From JAPHSX01 sp039714395 (GTDB lineage Bacteria > Pseudomonadota > Gammaproteobacteria > Thiohalomonadales > Thiohalomonadaceae), in assembly GCA_039714395.1 (NCBI GenBank), contig JBDLJH010000011.1:41386-105385 (forward strand): DNA of 64,000 bases. The letters run 5' to 3'. Below, piece after piece: positions 44,479-54,097 of the stretch. The notes beneath the pieces are model-generated. The model was not told the DNA's origin and did not search any database. It worked only from the letters and a program-made list of their open reading frames with translations. Both the position numbers and the translations under genes were made by a program. Numbering within the stretch: position 1 is the stretch's first letter; every line of letters starts with the position of its first letter.

Positions 44479-45228
44479 ATGGCTAGCGTCACTATGCGTC
44501 AAATGCTGGAGGCCGGTGTTCACTTCGGTCACCAAACCCGTTACTGGAACCCCAAGATGGCTCCCTTCATCTTTGGTGATCGTAACAAGATCCATATCAT
44601 CAATCTCGAGAAGTCTCTGCCGCTCTATAACGATGCGATGAACTTTGTCTCCAAGCTGGCGGCCAAGAAAGGCAGTGTCATGTTCGTCGGTACCAAGCGC
44701 CAGGCCGGAGACCTGATACAGCAGGAAGCCGAGCGCGCTGGTATGCCTTACGTGAACCACCGTTGGCTCGGCGGTATGCTCACCAACTATAAGACGGTGA
44801 AGCAGTCTATTAAGCGTCTGAAAGACCTTGAGGCGATGGATGCCGATGGCTCTCTGGAGCGTCTGACCAAGAAAGAGGCGCTGATGCGTCGTCGTGAGAT
44901 GGAGAAGCTGGATCGTAGTCTTGGTGGTATCAAGGATATGGGCGGCCTGCCCGATGCCATGTTCGTTATCGATGTCGGTCACGAGAAGATTGCAGTAAGC
45001 GAAGCGAAGAAGCTGGGTATTCCAGTTATTGCTATTGTTGATACCAACTGCAGTCCTGAAGGCGTTGATTACGTGATCCCCGGGAATGATGACTCGATTG
45101 GTGCCATCACTCTGTACGCACAGGGCGTAGCTAATTCCGTACTTGAGGGCCGTTCCTCCAGCGCCACCACCGGTGGTGATAGTGGCGATGAGTTCGTCGA
45201 AGTGGCTGAGGAAGCTGGCGAGGCATAA
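44479..45228 (+). CDS. rpsB: 30S ribosomal protein S2
   Basis: 249-residue small-subunit protein, loaded late through S1. N-terminal VTMRQMLEAGVHFGHQTRYWNP and HRWLGGMLTNYKTVKQSI are diagnostic, as is VDTNCSPEGVDYVIPGNDD. The C-terminal tail is acidic. AGGAG precedes the ATG. First gene of rpsB-tsf-pyrH-frr. Confidence 0.98.
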   Translation: MASVTMRQMLEAGVHFGHQTRYWNPKMAPFIFGDRNKIHIINLEKSLPLYNDAMNFVSKLAAKKGSVMFVGTKRQAGDLIQQEAERAGMPYVNHRWLGGMLTNYKTVKQSIKRLKDLEAMDADGSLERLTKKEALMRRREMEKLDRSLGGIKDMGGLPDAMFVIDVGHEKIAVSEAKKLGIPVIAIVDTNCSPEGVDYVIPGNDDSIGAITLYAQGVANSVLEGRSSSATTGGDSGDEFVEVAEEAGEA

Positions 45229-45250
45229 GCACGGCGCTTTTGTTATCGAA

Positions 45251-45277
45251 AAAAAAGGGGGCCCAGCCCCCTTTTTT
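45251..45277 (+). terminator. Attenuator-like terminator between rpsB and tsf
   Basis: AAAAAAGGGGG (45251-45261) pairs perfectly with CCCCCTTTTTT (45267-45277), with a five-base loop and an ideal T tail, 22 bp after the rpsB stop. A second, weaker stem CGCCCC/GGGGCG follows (45295-45300 and 45312-45317). E. coli has a partial terminator at the same place, which makes S2 mRNA exceed EF-Ts mRNA. Confidence 0.85.
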
Positions 45278-45366
45278 GAAAGTATTCTACGCTTCGCCCC
45301 ATGTTTTCCCCGGGGCGGGACGTTAATAAACACATTTATACGATATATATATAGAGGAAATCAGAG

Positions 45367-46245
45367 ATGGCTATTACCGCTGCACTGGTTAAGGAACTGC
45401 GCGAGCGTACAGGCGCCGGCATGATGGAGTGCAAGAAGGCACTGGTTGAGGTTGATGGTGACATCGAGGCGGCAATTGAGCACATGCGTAAGACTGGTCT
45501 GGCCAAGGCCGACAAGAAGGCGGGTCGTACCGCCGCTGATGGCCTGATTGTGGTCGCTAACAGTGATGATAACAAGCAGGCCGTAATGGTTGAGGTTAAC
45601 TGCGAGACTGATTTTGTTGCCAAGGGCGATGATTTTATCAACTTCAGCAATGAAGTTGCCGCCCTTGCCCTGAGCAATCAGCCTGCGGACCTTGATGCCC
45701 TGCTGGCGTGTGGGATGAGCGGTGGCGAGAATGTTGCCGACACCTGCAAACGCCTTATCGCCAAGATTGGCGAGAATATGAGCGTACGTCGTTTTCAGCT
45801 GTTCAGCACCGATGGTCTGCTCGCCAGCTATCTGCACGGCGCACGTATCGGCGTTATGGTTGATATGAGCGGTGGTAACTCCGAGCTGGCCCGTGACATT
45901 GCGATGCACGTTGCTGCCAGTAACCCCAGTGCCGTATCCGAGGCCAATGTTGACCCGGCGCTGATTGAGAAGGAGAAGGAGATCTTCACCGCTCAGGCCC
46001 TGGAAAGTGGTAAGCCTGCCGAGATCGTCGAGAAGATGATCGGTGGTCGTATCAAGAAATATCTTAAGGAGATCACTCTGGTAGGCCAGCCCTTCGTCAA
46101 GGACCCTGACACCAGTGTGGAGAAGCTGCTGAGTGATGCTGGTGCCACTGTTAACGGTTTTACCCGTTTTGAAGTGGGCGAGGGGATTGAAAAGAAGGTT
46201 GAGAACTTTGCCGACGAAGTAATGGCTCAGGTGAAGGGTAGCTAA
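45367..46245 (+). CDS. tsf: Translation elongation factor Ts
   Basis: Guanine-nucleotide exchange factor for EF-Tu. 292 residues; the N-terminal UBA-like segment has RERTGAGMMECKKALVE, and the core has the VNCETDFVAKGDDFINF signature. GAGG upstream. It is downstream of a strong hairpin terminator and an AT-rich stretch (CGATATATATATAG), so some transcription probably starts in the spacer as well. Confidence 0.97.
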   Translation: MAITAALVKELRERTGAGMMECKKALVEVDGDIEAAIEHMRKTGLAKADKKAGRTAADGLIVVANSDDNKQAVMVEVNCETDFVAKGDDFINFSNEVAALALSNQPADLDALLACGMSGGENVADTCKRLIAKIGENMSVRRFQLFSTDGLLASYLHGARIGVMVDMSGGNSELARDIAMHVAASNPSAVSEANVDPALIEKEKEIFTAQALESGKPAEIVEKMIGGRIKKYLKEITLVGQPFVKDPDTSVEKLLSDAGATVNGFTRFEVGEGIEKKVENFADEVMAQVKGS

Positions 46246-46247
46246 AG

Positions 46248-46985
46248 ATGAGTGCTACCGACAGCAAACTGACCTATAAGCGTATCTTGCTTAAACTCAG
46301 CGGTGAAGCGCTGATGGGTGAACAGGATTTCGGTATTGACCCCGCCGTTATTCAGCGTGTCTCCGAGGAGATTGCTGAGGTGGTGAATGCCGGTGTGGAG
46401 GTCGGTCTGGTGATTGGCGGCGGTAATATTTTTCGTGGAGTAAGTCTTGCCTCCAGTGGTATGGAACGTACCACCGCCGACCATATGGGTATGCTCGCTA
46501 CGGTGATCAATGCCCTGTCGGTCCAGGATGGCCTGGAGAAGGCCGGACTGGAGGTGCGTGTGATGTCGGCTCTGCCGATACATCAGGTCTGCGAAGATTA
46601 TGTGCGCCGCCGTGCGGTGCGTCATCTGGAGAAAGGGCGCGTGGTGATCTTCGCTGCCGGTACCGGCAACCCCTTCTTTACTACTGATTCGGCGGCTACC
46701 CTGCGTGGTATTGAGATTAAAGCTGATCTGGTACTTAAAGCGACCAAGGTCGATGGGGTGTATACCGCTGATCCGATGAAAGATTCCAATGCCAAGCGCT
46801 ATTCACACCTTAGTTTTGATGAGGTACTGGATAAAAAACTGGGTGTCATGGACTTGACGGCGATCGTGTTGTGTCGCGATCACAGCGTGCCGCTTAATGT
46901 CTTTGATATGAACAAGCCCGGAGCTCTGATGCGTGTGATGCAGGGCGAGGATGAGGGTACTCTGGTAGAGCGTGGAGAGCACTGA
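46248..46985 (+). CDS. pyrH: UMP kinase
   Basis: Phosphorylates UMP to UDP with ATP; hexameric amino-acid-kinase fold, GTP activated and UTP inhibited in relatives. 245 residues: RILLKLSGEALMG (phosphate binding), GGGNIFRGVSLA, and AGTGNPFFTTDSAATLRG near the active site. Starts two bases after the tsf stop. Confidence 0.97.
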   Translation: MSATDSKLTYKRILLKLSGEALMGEQDFGIDPAVIQRVSEEIAEVVNAGVEVGLVIGGGNIFRGVSLASSGMERTTADHMGMLATVINALSVQDGLEKAGLEVRVMSALPIHQVCEDYVRRRAVRHLEKGRVVIFAAGTGNPFFTTDSAATLRGIEIKADLVLKATKVDGVYTADPMKDSNAKRYSHLSFDEVLDKKLGVMDLTAIVLCRDHSVPLNVFDMNKPGALMRVMQGEDEGTLVERGEH

Positions 46986-46987
46986 TA

Positions 46988-47545
46988 ATGATTAACGACA
47001 TTAATAAAGATGCTGAACGTCGTATGCAGAAGAGTGTTGAGGCACTGAAGACGGAGCTTACAAAGATTCGTACCGGTCGTCCGCACCCCAGTCTTCTCGA
47101 TCACGTTACCGTGGACTACTACGGTTCCGAGGTACCGATCAGTCAGGTAGCTAATATCAATGTGGAGGATGCCCGTACTCTTTCTGTTACCCCTTGGGAA
47201 AAACCGATGGTAGCAGTGGTAGAGAAGGCGATTATGGCCTCCGATCTGGGCCTTAACCCCGCCACAAATGGCAATCTTATTCGTATACCCATGCCACCTC
47301 TTACCGAAGAGCGTCGCCGTGACCTGACCCGTGTGGTTAAAGGTGAGGGTGAGCAGGCCAAGGTAGCGGTGCGTAACATTCGTCGTGATGCCAACTCCGA
47401 TTTTAAATCTCTGCTTAAGGACAAGGAGATTAGCGAAGACGAGGCACACGGAGCAGAGGATGCCATTCAAAAGTTAACCGACAAATACGTTGCTGATATC
47501 GATGCGGTACTGCAGGAGAAAGAGCAAGATCTGCTCTCCATGTAA
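46988..47545 (+). CDS. frr: Ribosome-recycling factor
   Basis: Splits post-termination ribosomes together with EF-G. 185 residues, three-helix bundle plus small domain; MQKSVEALKTELTKIRTGR and NIRRDANSDFK are typical. Two bases after pyrH. Normal length. Confidence 0.97.
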   Translation: MINDINKDAERRMQKSVEALKTELTKIRTGRPHPSLLDHVTVDYYGSEVPISQVANINVEDARTLSVTPWEKPMVAVVEKAIMASDLGLNPATNGNLIRIPMPPLTEERRRDLTRVVKGEGEQAKVAVRNIRRDANSDFKSLLKDKEISEDEAHGAEDAIQKLTDKYVADIDAVLQEKEQDLLSM

Positions 47546-47621
47546 ATCTCCTGGGAACCCGGCAGCGTTTCGGTGTTCAGACCTATAATGATGACGCTAA
47601 AGACGACGGAAAGCATCAGGC

Positions 47622-48377
47622 ATGGCTAAAGCCGACAACAACAGCTCCAGTAAAATCCCGCGACATGTTGCGATTATTATGGACGGTAATGGCCGCTGGG
47701 CACGCAAACGTCATCTGCCCCGTGTGGCCGGTCATCGTGTGGGGCTGGAGGCGGTGCGTAAAACCATTAAGGCCTGTGTTGAGCAGGGTGTCGAGTCTCT
47801 GACCCTGTTCGCCTTTAGTAGTGAAAACTGGCGCCGCCCCAAGGAAGAGGTCGGGCTGTTAATGAAGCTCTTTATCACGGCACTCGATAGTGAGGTAAAG
47901 AAACTGCATCAAAACGGTGTGCGCCTACGGGTGGTTGGCGAGCTTTCTGCCTTCAGTTCCGAGTTGCAGCAGCGCATTGTCAAGGCTGAGACTCTTACCG
48001 CGAGCAATACCACTCTCTGTTTGAATATTGCGGCCAATTATGGTGGCCGTTGGGATATCACTCAGGCAGCACGTAGCCTCGCTGCCCAGGTTGAGCGTGG
48101 TGAGATCGCCAGCGATGATATCAACGAAGAGCTGTTGGGTGCGCAGCTCTGCCTTGCTGACCTACCCGAGCCGGATCTATTTATTCGCACCGGCGGTGAA
48201 GAGCGTGTGAGCAACTTCCTGTTGTGGCAGCTCGCCTATACCGAATTCTATTTTACCGATCTGTTATGGCCTTCCTTCGACGCCAAGGCGTTGCAGCAGG
48301 CACTCGACTCCTTTAGCAGTCGTCAGCGCCGTTTTGGCCGTACTGGCGAGCAGGTGGAGGAGAGTGAGAGTGCTTAA
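47622..48377 (+). CDS. uppS: Undecaprenyl diphosphate synthase
   Basis: Cis-prenyltransferase building the C55 lipid carrier for peptidoglycan and other surface polymers. 251 residues. The catalytic Asp is in AIIMDGNGRWARKR; the SSENWRRP, RTGGEERVSNFLLWQ and AYTEFYFTDLLWP motifs are complete. A TATAAT at 47584-47589 in the 76-bp gap after frr may mark an internal promoter, though no good -35 is seen. It overlaps cdsA. Confidence 0.97.
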   Translation: MAKADNNSSSKIPRHVAIIMDGNGRWARKRHLPRVAGHRVGLEAVRKTIKACVEQGVESLTLFAFSSENWRRPKEEVGLLMKLFITALDSEVKKLHQNGVRLRVVGELSAFSSELQQRIVKAETLTASNTTLCLNIAANYGGRWDITQAARSLAAQVERGEIASDDINEELLGAQLCLADLPEPDLFIRTGGEERVSNFLLWQLAYTEFYFTDLLWPSFDAKALQQALDSFSSRQRRFGRTGEQVEESESA

Positions 48378-49179
48378 GCAACGTATTATCACCGCCTCGA
48401 TCATGGCGTCACTGGCGCTGTGGTGTGTTTTGACCATGAGCAGCGGTACTCTCGCTATTATCTTTGCCGCGGTTTTTGCCCTTGGTGCATGGGAGTGGTC
48501 GCGACTGGTTGGTTTGCAGAGCCATCTGGCACGGCTTGTTTACAGTCTCGCCTTCCCTGTTATTTTCTATTTTATTTATCCGTTGTTGCAGCAGGGGACC
48601 TGGCCGCAATTTATTCTGGTGCTGTCACTGACATGGTGGGTTTTTGCGCTAATGTCGGTGCTTACCTATCCACGCAGCGCTGCGTTGTGGCAGGGCAGTG
48701 CGGTAGCACGCGCAGTTGCCGGACTGATGGTGTTGATTCCCTCCTGGGCTGCACTGGTGTTGCTGCATAGCCGGTTTGACCACGGTTACTTTATTTTGAT
48801 GGCCTTTATTATCTGGGGTGCCGATACCGGTGCCTATTTTGCGGGTCGTGCCTTTGGTAAGCGCAAGTTGGCCCCCAGAGTGAGTCCCGGAAAGAGCTGG
48901 GAGGGTGTGATCGGCGGTTTGCTACTGGCCCTGGGCGTGGCAGCATTTGCGACCCTCTGGTTAAAGCCCATCGGCGGCTATAGTGGATTTTTTATCCTGG
49001 TGGTGGCTACCGTCTTTATCTCTGTGCTGGGTGATCTGATGGAGAGCCTGTTCAAGCGCGTGATGAATATGAAGGACAGTGGTGGCATTTTGCCGGGTCA
49101 TGGCGGCATTCTTGATCGTATCGATAGCCTCACCGCTGCTGCACCACTATATACCCTGGGATTGCTATGGCTGAGCTAG
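48370..49179 (+). CDS. cdsA: Phosphatidate cytidylyltransferase
   Basis: Makes CDP-diacylglycerol from phosphatidate and CTP for all phospholipids. 269 residues with about eight membrane helices. The family signature is near the C-terminus: SVLGDLMESLFKRVMNMKD and LPGHGGILDRIDS. The start GTG 48370 has GGAGGAG upstream and overlaps the uppS end by eight bases; the longer frame is not conserved-looking. Confidence 0.95.
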   Translation: MLKQRIITASIMASLALWCVLTMSSGTLAIIFAAVFALGAWEWSRLVGLQSHLARLVYSLAFPVIFYFIYPLLQQGTWPQFILVLSLTWWVFALMSVLTYPRSAALWQGSAVARAVAGLMVLIPSWAALVLLHSRFDHGYFILMAFIIWGADTGAYFAGRAFGKRKLAPRVSPGKSWEGVIGGLLLALGVAAFATLWLKPIGGYSGFFILVVATVFISVLGDLMESLFKRVMNMKDSGGILPGHGGILDRIDSLTAAAPLYTLGLLWLS

Positions 49180-50357
49180 TAAAGGGCATTACCGTCCTTG
49201 GTGCTACCGGCTCTATCGGTGTCAGTACTCTCGATGTACTGGCTCGTCATCCGGATAAATATCGCGTGGTGGCTCTGAGTGCCAATACGCAGGTCGATCG
49301 CCTTTTTGAGCAGTGTCAACTTCACCACCCCCGCTTTGCAGTAATGGTTAACGCAGATGCCGCCGAGCAGTTGCAGAAGCAGTTGCGTGATCAGGGCTCT
49401 GACACCGAGGTGCTTAGCGGTATTGAGGGGCTGGAGCGGATCGCCTCACTGGATGAGGTGGATTACGTTATGGCTGCTATTGTTGGAGCAGCCGGATTGC
49501 TGCCCACCCTTGCCGCTGCTCGTCACGGTAAGCGGGTGCTGTTGGCCAATAAAGAAGCATTGGTGATGTCGGGCCACCTCTTTATGGAAGAGGTAAAAGC
49601 CCACGGTGCTGAGTTGCTGCCGATAGACTCGGAGCACAACGCCATCTTCCAGTGCATGCCACAAAATTTTGAGAAGGGCCTGGCACAAACTGGGGTGCGT
49701 CATATCCTGCTCACCGCCTCTGGTGGCCCCTTTCGTACCACACCGCTGTCTGAGCTGGAGTCGGTGACTCCGGCGCAGGCGGTAGCCCACCCAAACTGGT
49801 CGATGGGTCGCAAGATTTCGGTTGATTCAGCCACCATGATGAATAAGGGACTGGAGGTGATCGAGGCGTGCTGGTTGTTTAATACCGAGCCTTCACATAT
49901 CCAGGTGGTGTTGCACCCGCAGAGCGTGATTCACTCGATGGTTGCCTACTATGATGGCTCGGTACTGGCGCAACTCGGTAATCCGGACATGCGTACACCC
50001 ATTGCGCACGCCCTGGCCTGGCCCGAGCGCATCGCATCGGGTGTTGCTGATTTGAATATTTTCGATGTGGCACGACTTGACTTTGAGACAGCTGACTTCG
50101 ATCGTTTTCCCTGTTTACGGCTGGCGATTGAGGCGATGGAGGCGGGTGGCACGGTACCGGCCGTACTTAACGCTGCCAATGAAGTTGCGGTTGAGGCCTT
50201 CCTCAATGAGGAGATCGGTTTTACTGCGATATCCCGTGTGATCGAGCAGAGCATGGCGCAGGTGGGGCGGCGTGATGCCGACAGCCTGGAGACTATCTTT
50301 GAGGCCGATGCCCATGCCCGTGAGGTGGCTGTGACACTAGTGAAGGGGATGCGTTAA
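49167..50357 (+). CDS. dxr: 1-deoxy-D-xylulose 5-phosphate reductoisomerase
   Basis: First committed step of the MEP isoprenoid pathway, giving 2-C-methylerythritol 4-phosphate with NADPH. 396 residues: ITVLGATGSIGVSTLDV (NADPH), LLPIDSEHNAIFQCM (metal Asp and Glu), SVDSATMMNKGLEVIEA. It overlaps cdsA by 13 bases and shares one base with rseP (TAATG), so the three are translationally coupled. Confidence 0.97.
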   Translation: MAELVKGITVLGATGSIGVSTLDVLARHPDKYRVVALSANTQVDRLFEQCQLHHPRFAVMVNADAAEQLQKQLRDQGSDTEVLSGIEGLERIASLDEVDYVMAAIVGAAGLLPTLAAARHGKRVLLANKEALVMSGHLFMEEVKAHGAELLPIDSEHNAIFQCMPQNFEKGLAQTGVRHILLTASGGPFRTTPLSELESVTPAQAVAHPNWSMGRKISVDSATMMNKGLEVIEACWLFNTEPSHIQVVLHPQSVIHSMVAYYDGSVLAQLGNPDMRTPIAHALAWPERIASGVADLNIFDVARLDFETADFDRFPCLRLAIEAMEAGGTVPAVLNAANEVAVEAFLNEEIGFTAISRVIEQSMAQVGRRDADSLETIFEADAHAREVAVTLVKGMR

Positions 50358-51718
50358 TGCTCGATTTTCTGCAAACTCTGCTGGCCTTACTGGCTGCCCT
50401 CAGCCTGTTGATTGCGGTTCACGAACTGGGTCACTTTCTGGTGGCTCGTTGGAGTGGGGTAAAGGTTCTGCGTTTCTCCATTGGTTTTGGCAAGCCGTTG
50501 TGGCAACGTAAATTTGGTACAGATAATACCGAGTTTACGCTTGCCACCATCCCGCTGGGCGGTTATGTCAAAATGCTCGATGAGCGTGAGGGTGATGTGA
50601 CTGAAGAGGAGTTGCCTCGCGCCTTTAATCGACAGACACTGGCTAAACGTAGTGCCATCGTAGCTGCCGGTCCGGTGTTTAATTTCATCTTCGCTATCGC
50701 CGCTTACTGGTTAATGTTCGTCATTGGCGTGCAGGGCATTAAACCGCTAATCCATGAGGTTGAACCCGACACCATTGCTTATAAGGCCGGGCTGCGTGGT
50801 GGTGAAGAGATCATTGCCGTGAATGGTGAAACGACCCCTACCTGGCAGTCAGCAATGGAGGCCATCATTCCACTGGCTCTATTGCAGCAGCCTGTACAGT
50901 TGACGGTATTTGATGGGGGTTTGAGTGTCGAGCGTAAGCTTAATACTGAGACACTTTCGGGGATGCAGAAGCCCGCTGAGATGGTTGATCAGCTGGGGCT
51001 TAAAGTTTTTCGTATCAGCATTGCACCGGTTATCGATAAGGTGCTTGATGACTCGTCGGCACAGAATGCTGGGTTGCGCAGTGGTGATGAGATCCGCTTT
51101 ATTGGTGAGCAGCCTGTTGATGACTGGTCTAGTCTGGTGGAGGTCATCTCTGCTAATCCCGGTAAGCCATTGAATATGGTGATACTGCGTGATGGTGGTG
51201 AATTGAACATTGAGGTTCGTCCTCGAGCCAGGAAAGTAGCTGGAAAAACTGTTGGTCGTATCGGGGTTTCTCCGCGTATTGATGAGGCGAAGTTGCAGGC
51301 ACTTCGCACCGAATTACGACATAGTCCAGCAGATGCAATCGGTATTGCCCTGATCAAAACATGGGATATGAGTGCGCTGACCCTGCGCATGATAGGTGAG
51401 ATGGTAATGGGCCGAGCCTCGGTTGAGAATATTAGTGGCCCGATTGGTATTGCTCAATTTGCCAAGCGTTCAGCGGTAGCAGGGGTAAGTCAATTTTTAG
51501 CATTTTTAGCACTCATCAGTTTAAGTCTTGGTGTTTTGAATCTGTTACCGGTGCCGGTGCTCGATGGCGGCCATCTGATGTTCTATTTTGTAGAGCTAAT
51601 TAAGGGGTCTCCGGTTTCCGAGCATACTGAAATGTTAGGACAGCGTGTTGGCCTGGTGCTGATTGTCTCGCTGATGGCTTTGGCTATATATAACGATCTG
51701 GTTAGATTGGTAGGGTAG
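50357..51718 (+). CDS. rseP: Site-2 protease RseP
   Basis: Intramembrane zinc protease that cuts anti-sigma factor RseA and remnant signal peptides in the inner membrane. 453 residues; HELGH at 22-26 in the first membrane helix, tandem periplasmic PDZ domains (about 115-300), and the LDG motif in LLPVPVLDGGHLMFY near the C-terminal end. Directly upstream of bamA, tying envelope stress to outer-membrane assembly. Confidence 0.96.
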   Translation: MLDFLQTLLALLAALSLLIAVHELGHFLVARWSGVKVLRFSIGFGKPLWQRKFGTDNTEFTLATIPLGGYVKMLDEREGDVTEEELPRAFNRQTLAKRSAIVAAGPVFNFIFAIAAYWLMFVIGVQGIKPLIHEVEPDTIAYKAGLRGGEEIIAVNGETTPTWQSAMEAIIPLALLQQPVQLTVFDGGLSVERKLNTETLSGMQKPAEMVDQLGLKVFRISIAPVIDKVLDDSSAQNAGLRSGDEIRFIGEQPVDDWSSLVEVISANPGKPLNMVILRDGGELNIEVRPRARKVAGKTVGRIGVSPRIDEAKLQALRTELRHSPADAIGIALIKTWDMSALTLRMIGEMVMGRASVENISGPIGIAQFAKRSAVAGVSQFLAFLALISLSLGVLNLLPVPVLDGGHLMFYFVELIKGSPVSEHTEMLGQRVGLVLIVSLMALAIYNDLVRLVG

Positions 51719-51728
51719 ATAAATTTTG

Positions 51729-54071
51729 ATGCGATCTTTTCCTTCATTTCCTGCGAAATTATTTCTTCTTTTGTTGTTCTGGCAATCATCGGCTGTAGCG
51801 TTACAGCCATTTACCATCGACGACATTAGAGTTGAGGGCTTGCAACGTATCTCGGTAGGTACGGTCTATAATTATCTGACCCTGGAGAAGGGGGCGACCC
51901 TGGACGAACAATCAGCCTCGGCTGCGGTTCGTGCACTATTTAAAACCGGTTTCTTTAAGGATGTGGTTCTGGAACGTGAGGGTAATACCCTGGTGGTGTT
52001 TGTTGCTGAACGCCCAGCTATTGCCAGTGTTGAGATCGAGGGGAACTCGGATATTCCTAGTGATCAGTTAGAGGCTAATCTGAAGATGATTGGTTTAAGT
52101 GAAGGTAAGGTCTTCAACCGTTCTATGTTGGATAAGATAAAGACCGAGTTGCAACGCCAGTATTTAGCGTTAGGAAAGTACAATGCACAAGTGAGTACCG
52201 AAGTGCAACGACGTGAGCGTAATCGCGTCGCCCTGCGTATTGAAATAGCAGAGGGTGATGTGGCCGCGATACATCATCTCAATATCATCGGTAATACTGC
52301 CTATGATGAAGGTGAGCTGCGCGATATGTTCATTCTCAGTAGTGATGGAGGATGGTTTGGTGGTGATGATCAGTATTCAAAGCAGAAGCTGAGTGCAGAT
52401 CTAGCAACAATGCGAGAGCATTATCTGGACAATGGTTATATTAATTTCCGGGTAAACTCAACTCAGGTCACAATTACCCCAGACAAGCGCCATGTTTATA
52501 TCACTATTAATGTTACTGAGGGTAAACAGTATCGTGTTAGTGAAGTGGGTATTACTGGTGATACGGTAGTGCCGAAAGAGGATCTGCAAGCTCTAATCCT
52601 GCTGCATAAAGGGGATATCTTCTCACGCAAGAAGCTAACCGCAAGCAGCAAGCGCATTACCGATCTTCTGGGTGACAATGGTTACGCATTCGCCAATATT
52701 AATCCTATACCCAGCCTTGATGATGAGAAGCTTGAGGTGTCCTTAAATTACTATATAGATTCGGGTAAGAGAGTCTATGTGCGTCGTATCAATATCAGTG
52801 GTAATACGCAAACACAAGACGAGGTGTTGCGCCGTGAGATGCGGCAGATGGAGGGTGGGTGGATTGCCAGTACCAAGGTGGACCGATCACGAACTCGTCT
52901 CAATCGCCTGGGATTCTTTGATGAGGTAAAGGTGGCGACGCCTGCGGTTGCTGGCGCCACTAATCAGGTTGATCTTGATATCGATGTGGTCGAGAAGGAG
53001 TCGTTTGGTAGTTTCAATTTGGGTATTGGTTACGGTGATACTCAGGGACTTACTATGAACGCCAGTGTCGACTGGGAAAATTTCATCGGCAGCGGCCAGC
53101 GCTTTAGTATCAAATTCGATAATAGTGACGTTAATACGGTTTACAGTGTCGACATCACGGATCCTTACTATACGATTGATGGGGTTAGTCGTAACGTTAA
53201 GCTGTTTTATAAAGAGACAGACGCTGATGCAGCAGATACCAGTGATTACACAACAGATAGCTATGGTTTAGGCATCGGATTTGGTGTGCCCGTGAGTGAG
53301 TACGATACGGTGCGCTATCGTTTTGATTACGAACATACCTTGCTTAATACTACTACAACCACACCAATAGATATTCTTGGTTTCTGTGATGATGTTGCAA
53401 CCTCACTAGAGTGTGAGTTTGGTACCTATAAACTCGGTGCCAGTTGGACACATGATACCCGGAATCGAGCTGTCTTTCCGGACGACGGGGGAACTCTTAG
53501 TTTAGGAACGGAAGTATCAGTAGGTGGCAGTGATGCACTAGGGGAAGAGTTTCGTGATGCCCCGCAGTTCTATAAAATCCGTTTGAATATGAAGCACTAT
53601 TTAAAGTTGGCTAACTGGGCTACTTTGGCTGTTAGGGGGGAGGGGGCCTATGCCAAATACTACGGTGATAGCACGGTGCTTCCTCCCTATGAACGTTACT
53701 ACGCAGGTGGTGTTCGCACCCTGCGCGGTTATCAGGCCAATCAACTTTTCTCTACTCCAGGCACGCTTGATGAATTTGGTTTGCCACGGGGGGGGAACGC
53801 CCGTCTACTGGCCAGTGCTGAGTTTGTAATGCCACCGCCATGGGATCTGGACAGTAAGTCCATGAGATTTAATGCCTTTATTGATGCAGGTAATGTGTAT
53901 AATACTGGACAGGATTTCGATGTATATCTGGAAGAGCTGCGTATGACTTACGGTATATCGATGAACTGGTTGACCCCGGTCGGGCCCCTGATATTTAGTT
54001 ACGGCTGGCCGATTAATGCTAAGGACGGTGACCAACTTGAGAGCTTCCAGTTCAGCCTTGGTATGATGTAA
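51729..54071 (+). CDS. bamA: Outer-membrane assembly factor BamA
   Basis: Omp85 protein that folds beta-barrel proteins into the outer membrane. 780 residues from ATG 51729 (a TTG just before it is in frame). Signal peptide about 1-25; five POTRA domains (about 26-420, each with an IxGN-type element such as ISGNTQTQDEVLRREMR); 16-strand barrel with the VRGF-like lid motif VRTLRGYQANQLF and a C-terminal strand ending FSLGMM. skp and lpxD follow, the usual order. Confidence 0.96.
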   Translation: MRSFPSFPAKLFLLLLFWQSSAVALQPFTIDDIRVEGLQRISVGTVYNYLTLEKGATLDEQSASAAVRALFKTGFFKDVVLEREGNTLVVFVAERPAIASVEIEGNSDIPSDQLEANLKMIGLSEGKVFNRSMLDKIKTELQRQYLALGKYNAQVSTEVQRRERNRVALRIEIAEGDVAAIHHLNIIGNTAYDEGELRDMFILSSDGGWFGGDDQYSKQKLSADLATMREHYLDNGYINFRVNSTQVTITPDKRHVYITINVTEGKQYRVSEVGITGDTVVPKEDLQALILLHKGDIFSRKKLTASSKRITDLLGDNGYAFANINPIPSLDDEKLEVSLNYYIDSGKRVYVRRINISGNTQTQDEVLRREMRQMEGGWIASTKVDRSRTRLNRLGFFDEVKVATPAVAGATNQVDLDIDVVEKESFGSFNLGIGYGDTQGLTMNASVDWENFIGSGQRFSIKFDNSDVNTVYSVDITDPYYTIDGVSRNVKLFYKETDADAADTSDYTTDSYGLGIGFGVPVSEYDTVRYRFDYEHTLLNTTTTTPIDILGFCDDVATSLECEFGTYKLGASWTHDTRNRAVFPDDGGTLSLGTEVSVGGSDALGEEFRDAPQFYKIRLNMKHYLKLANWATLAVRGEGAYAKYYGDSTVLPPYERYYAGGVRTLRGYQANQLFSTPGTLDEFGLPRGGNARLLASAEFVMPPPWDLDSKSMRFNAFIDAGNVYNTGQDFDVYLEELRMTYGISMNWLTPVGPLIFSYGWPINAKDGDQLESFQFSLGMM

Positions 54072-54097
54072 GGTGGTAGCACGCGGAGTAGTGAGCG

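Noticed and set aside
44470..45333. 287-codon minus-strand ORF covering rpsB
   Set aside because: Antisense to ribosomal protein S2 and its leader; no independent support.
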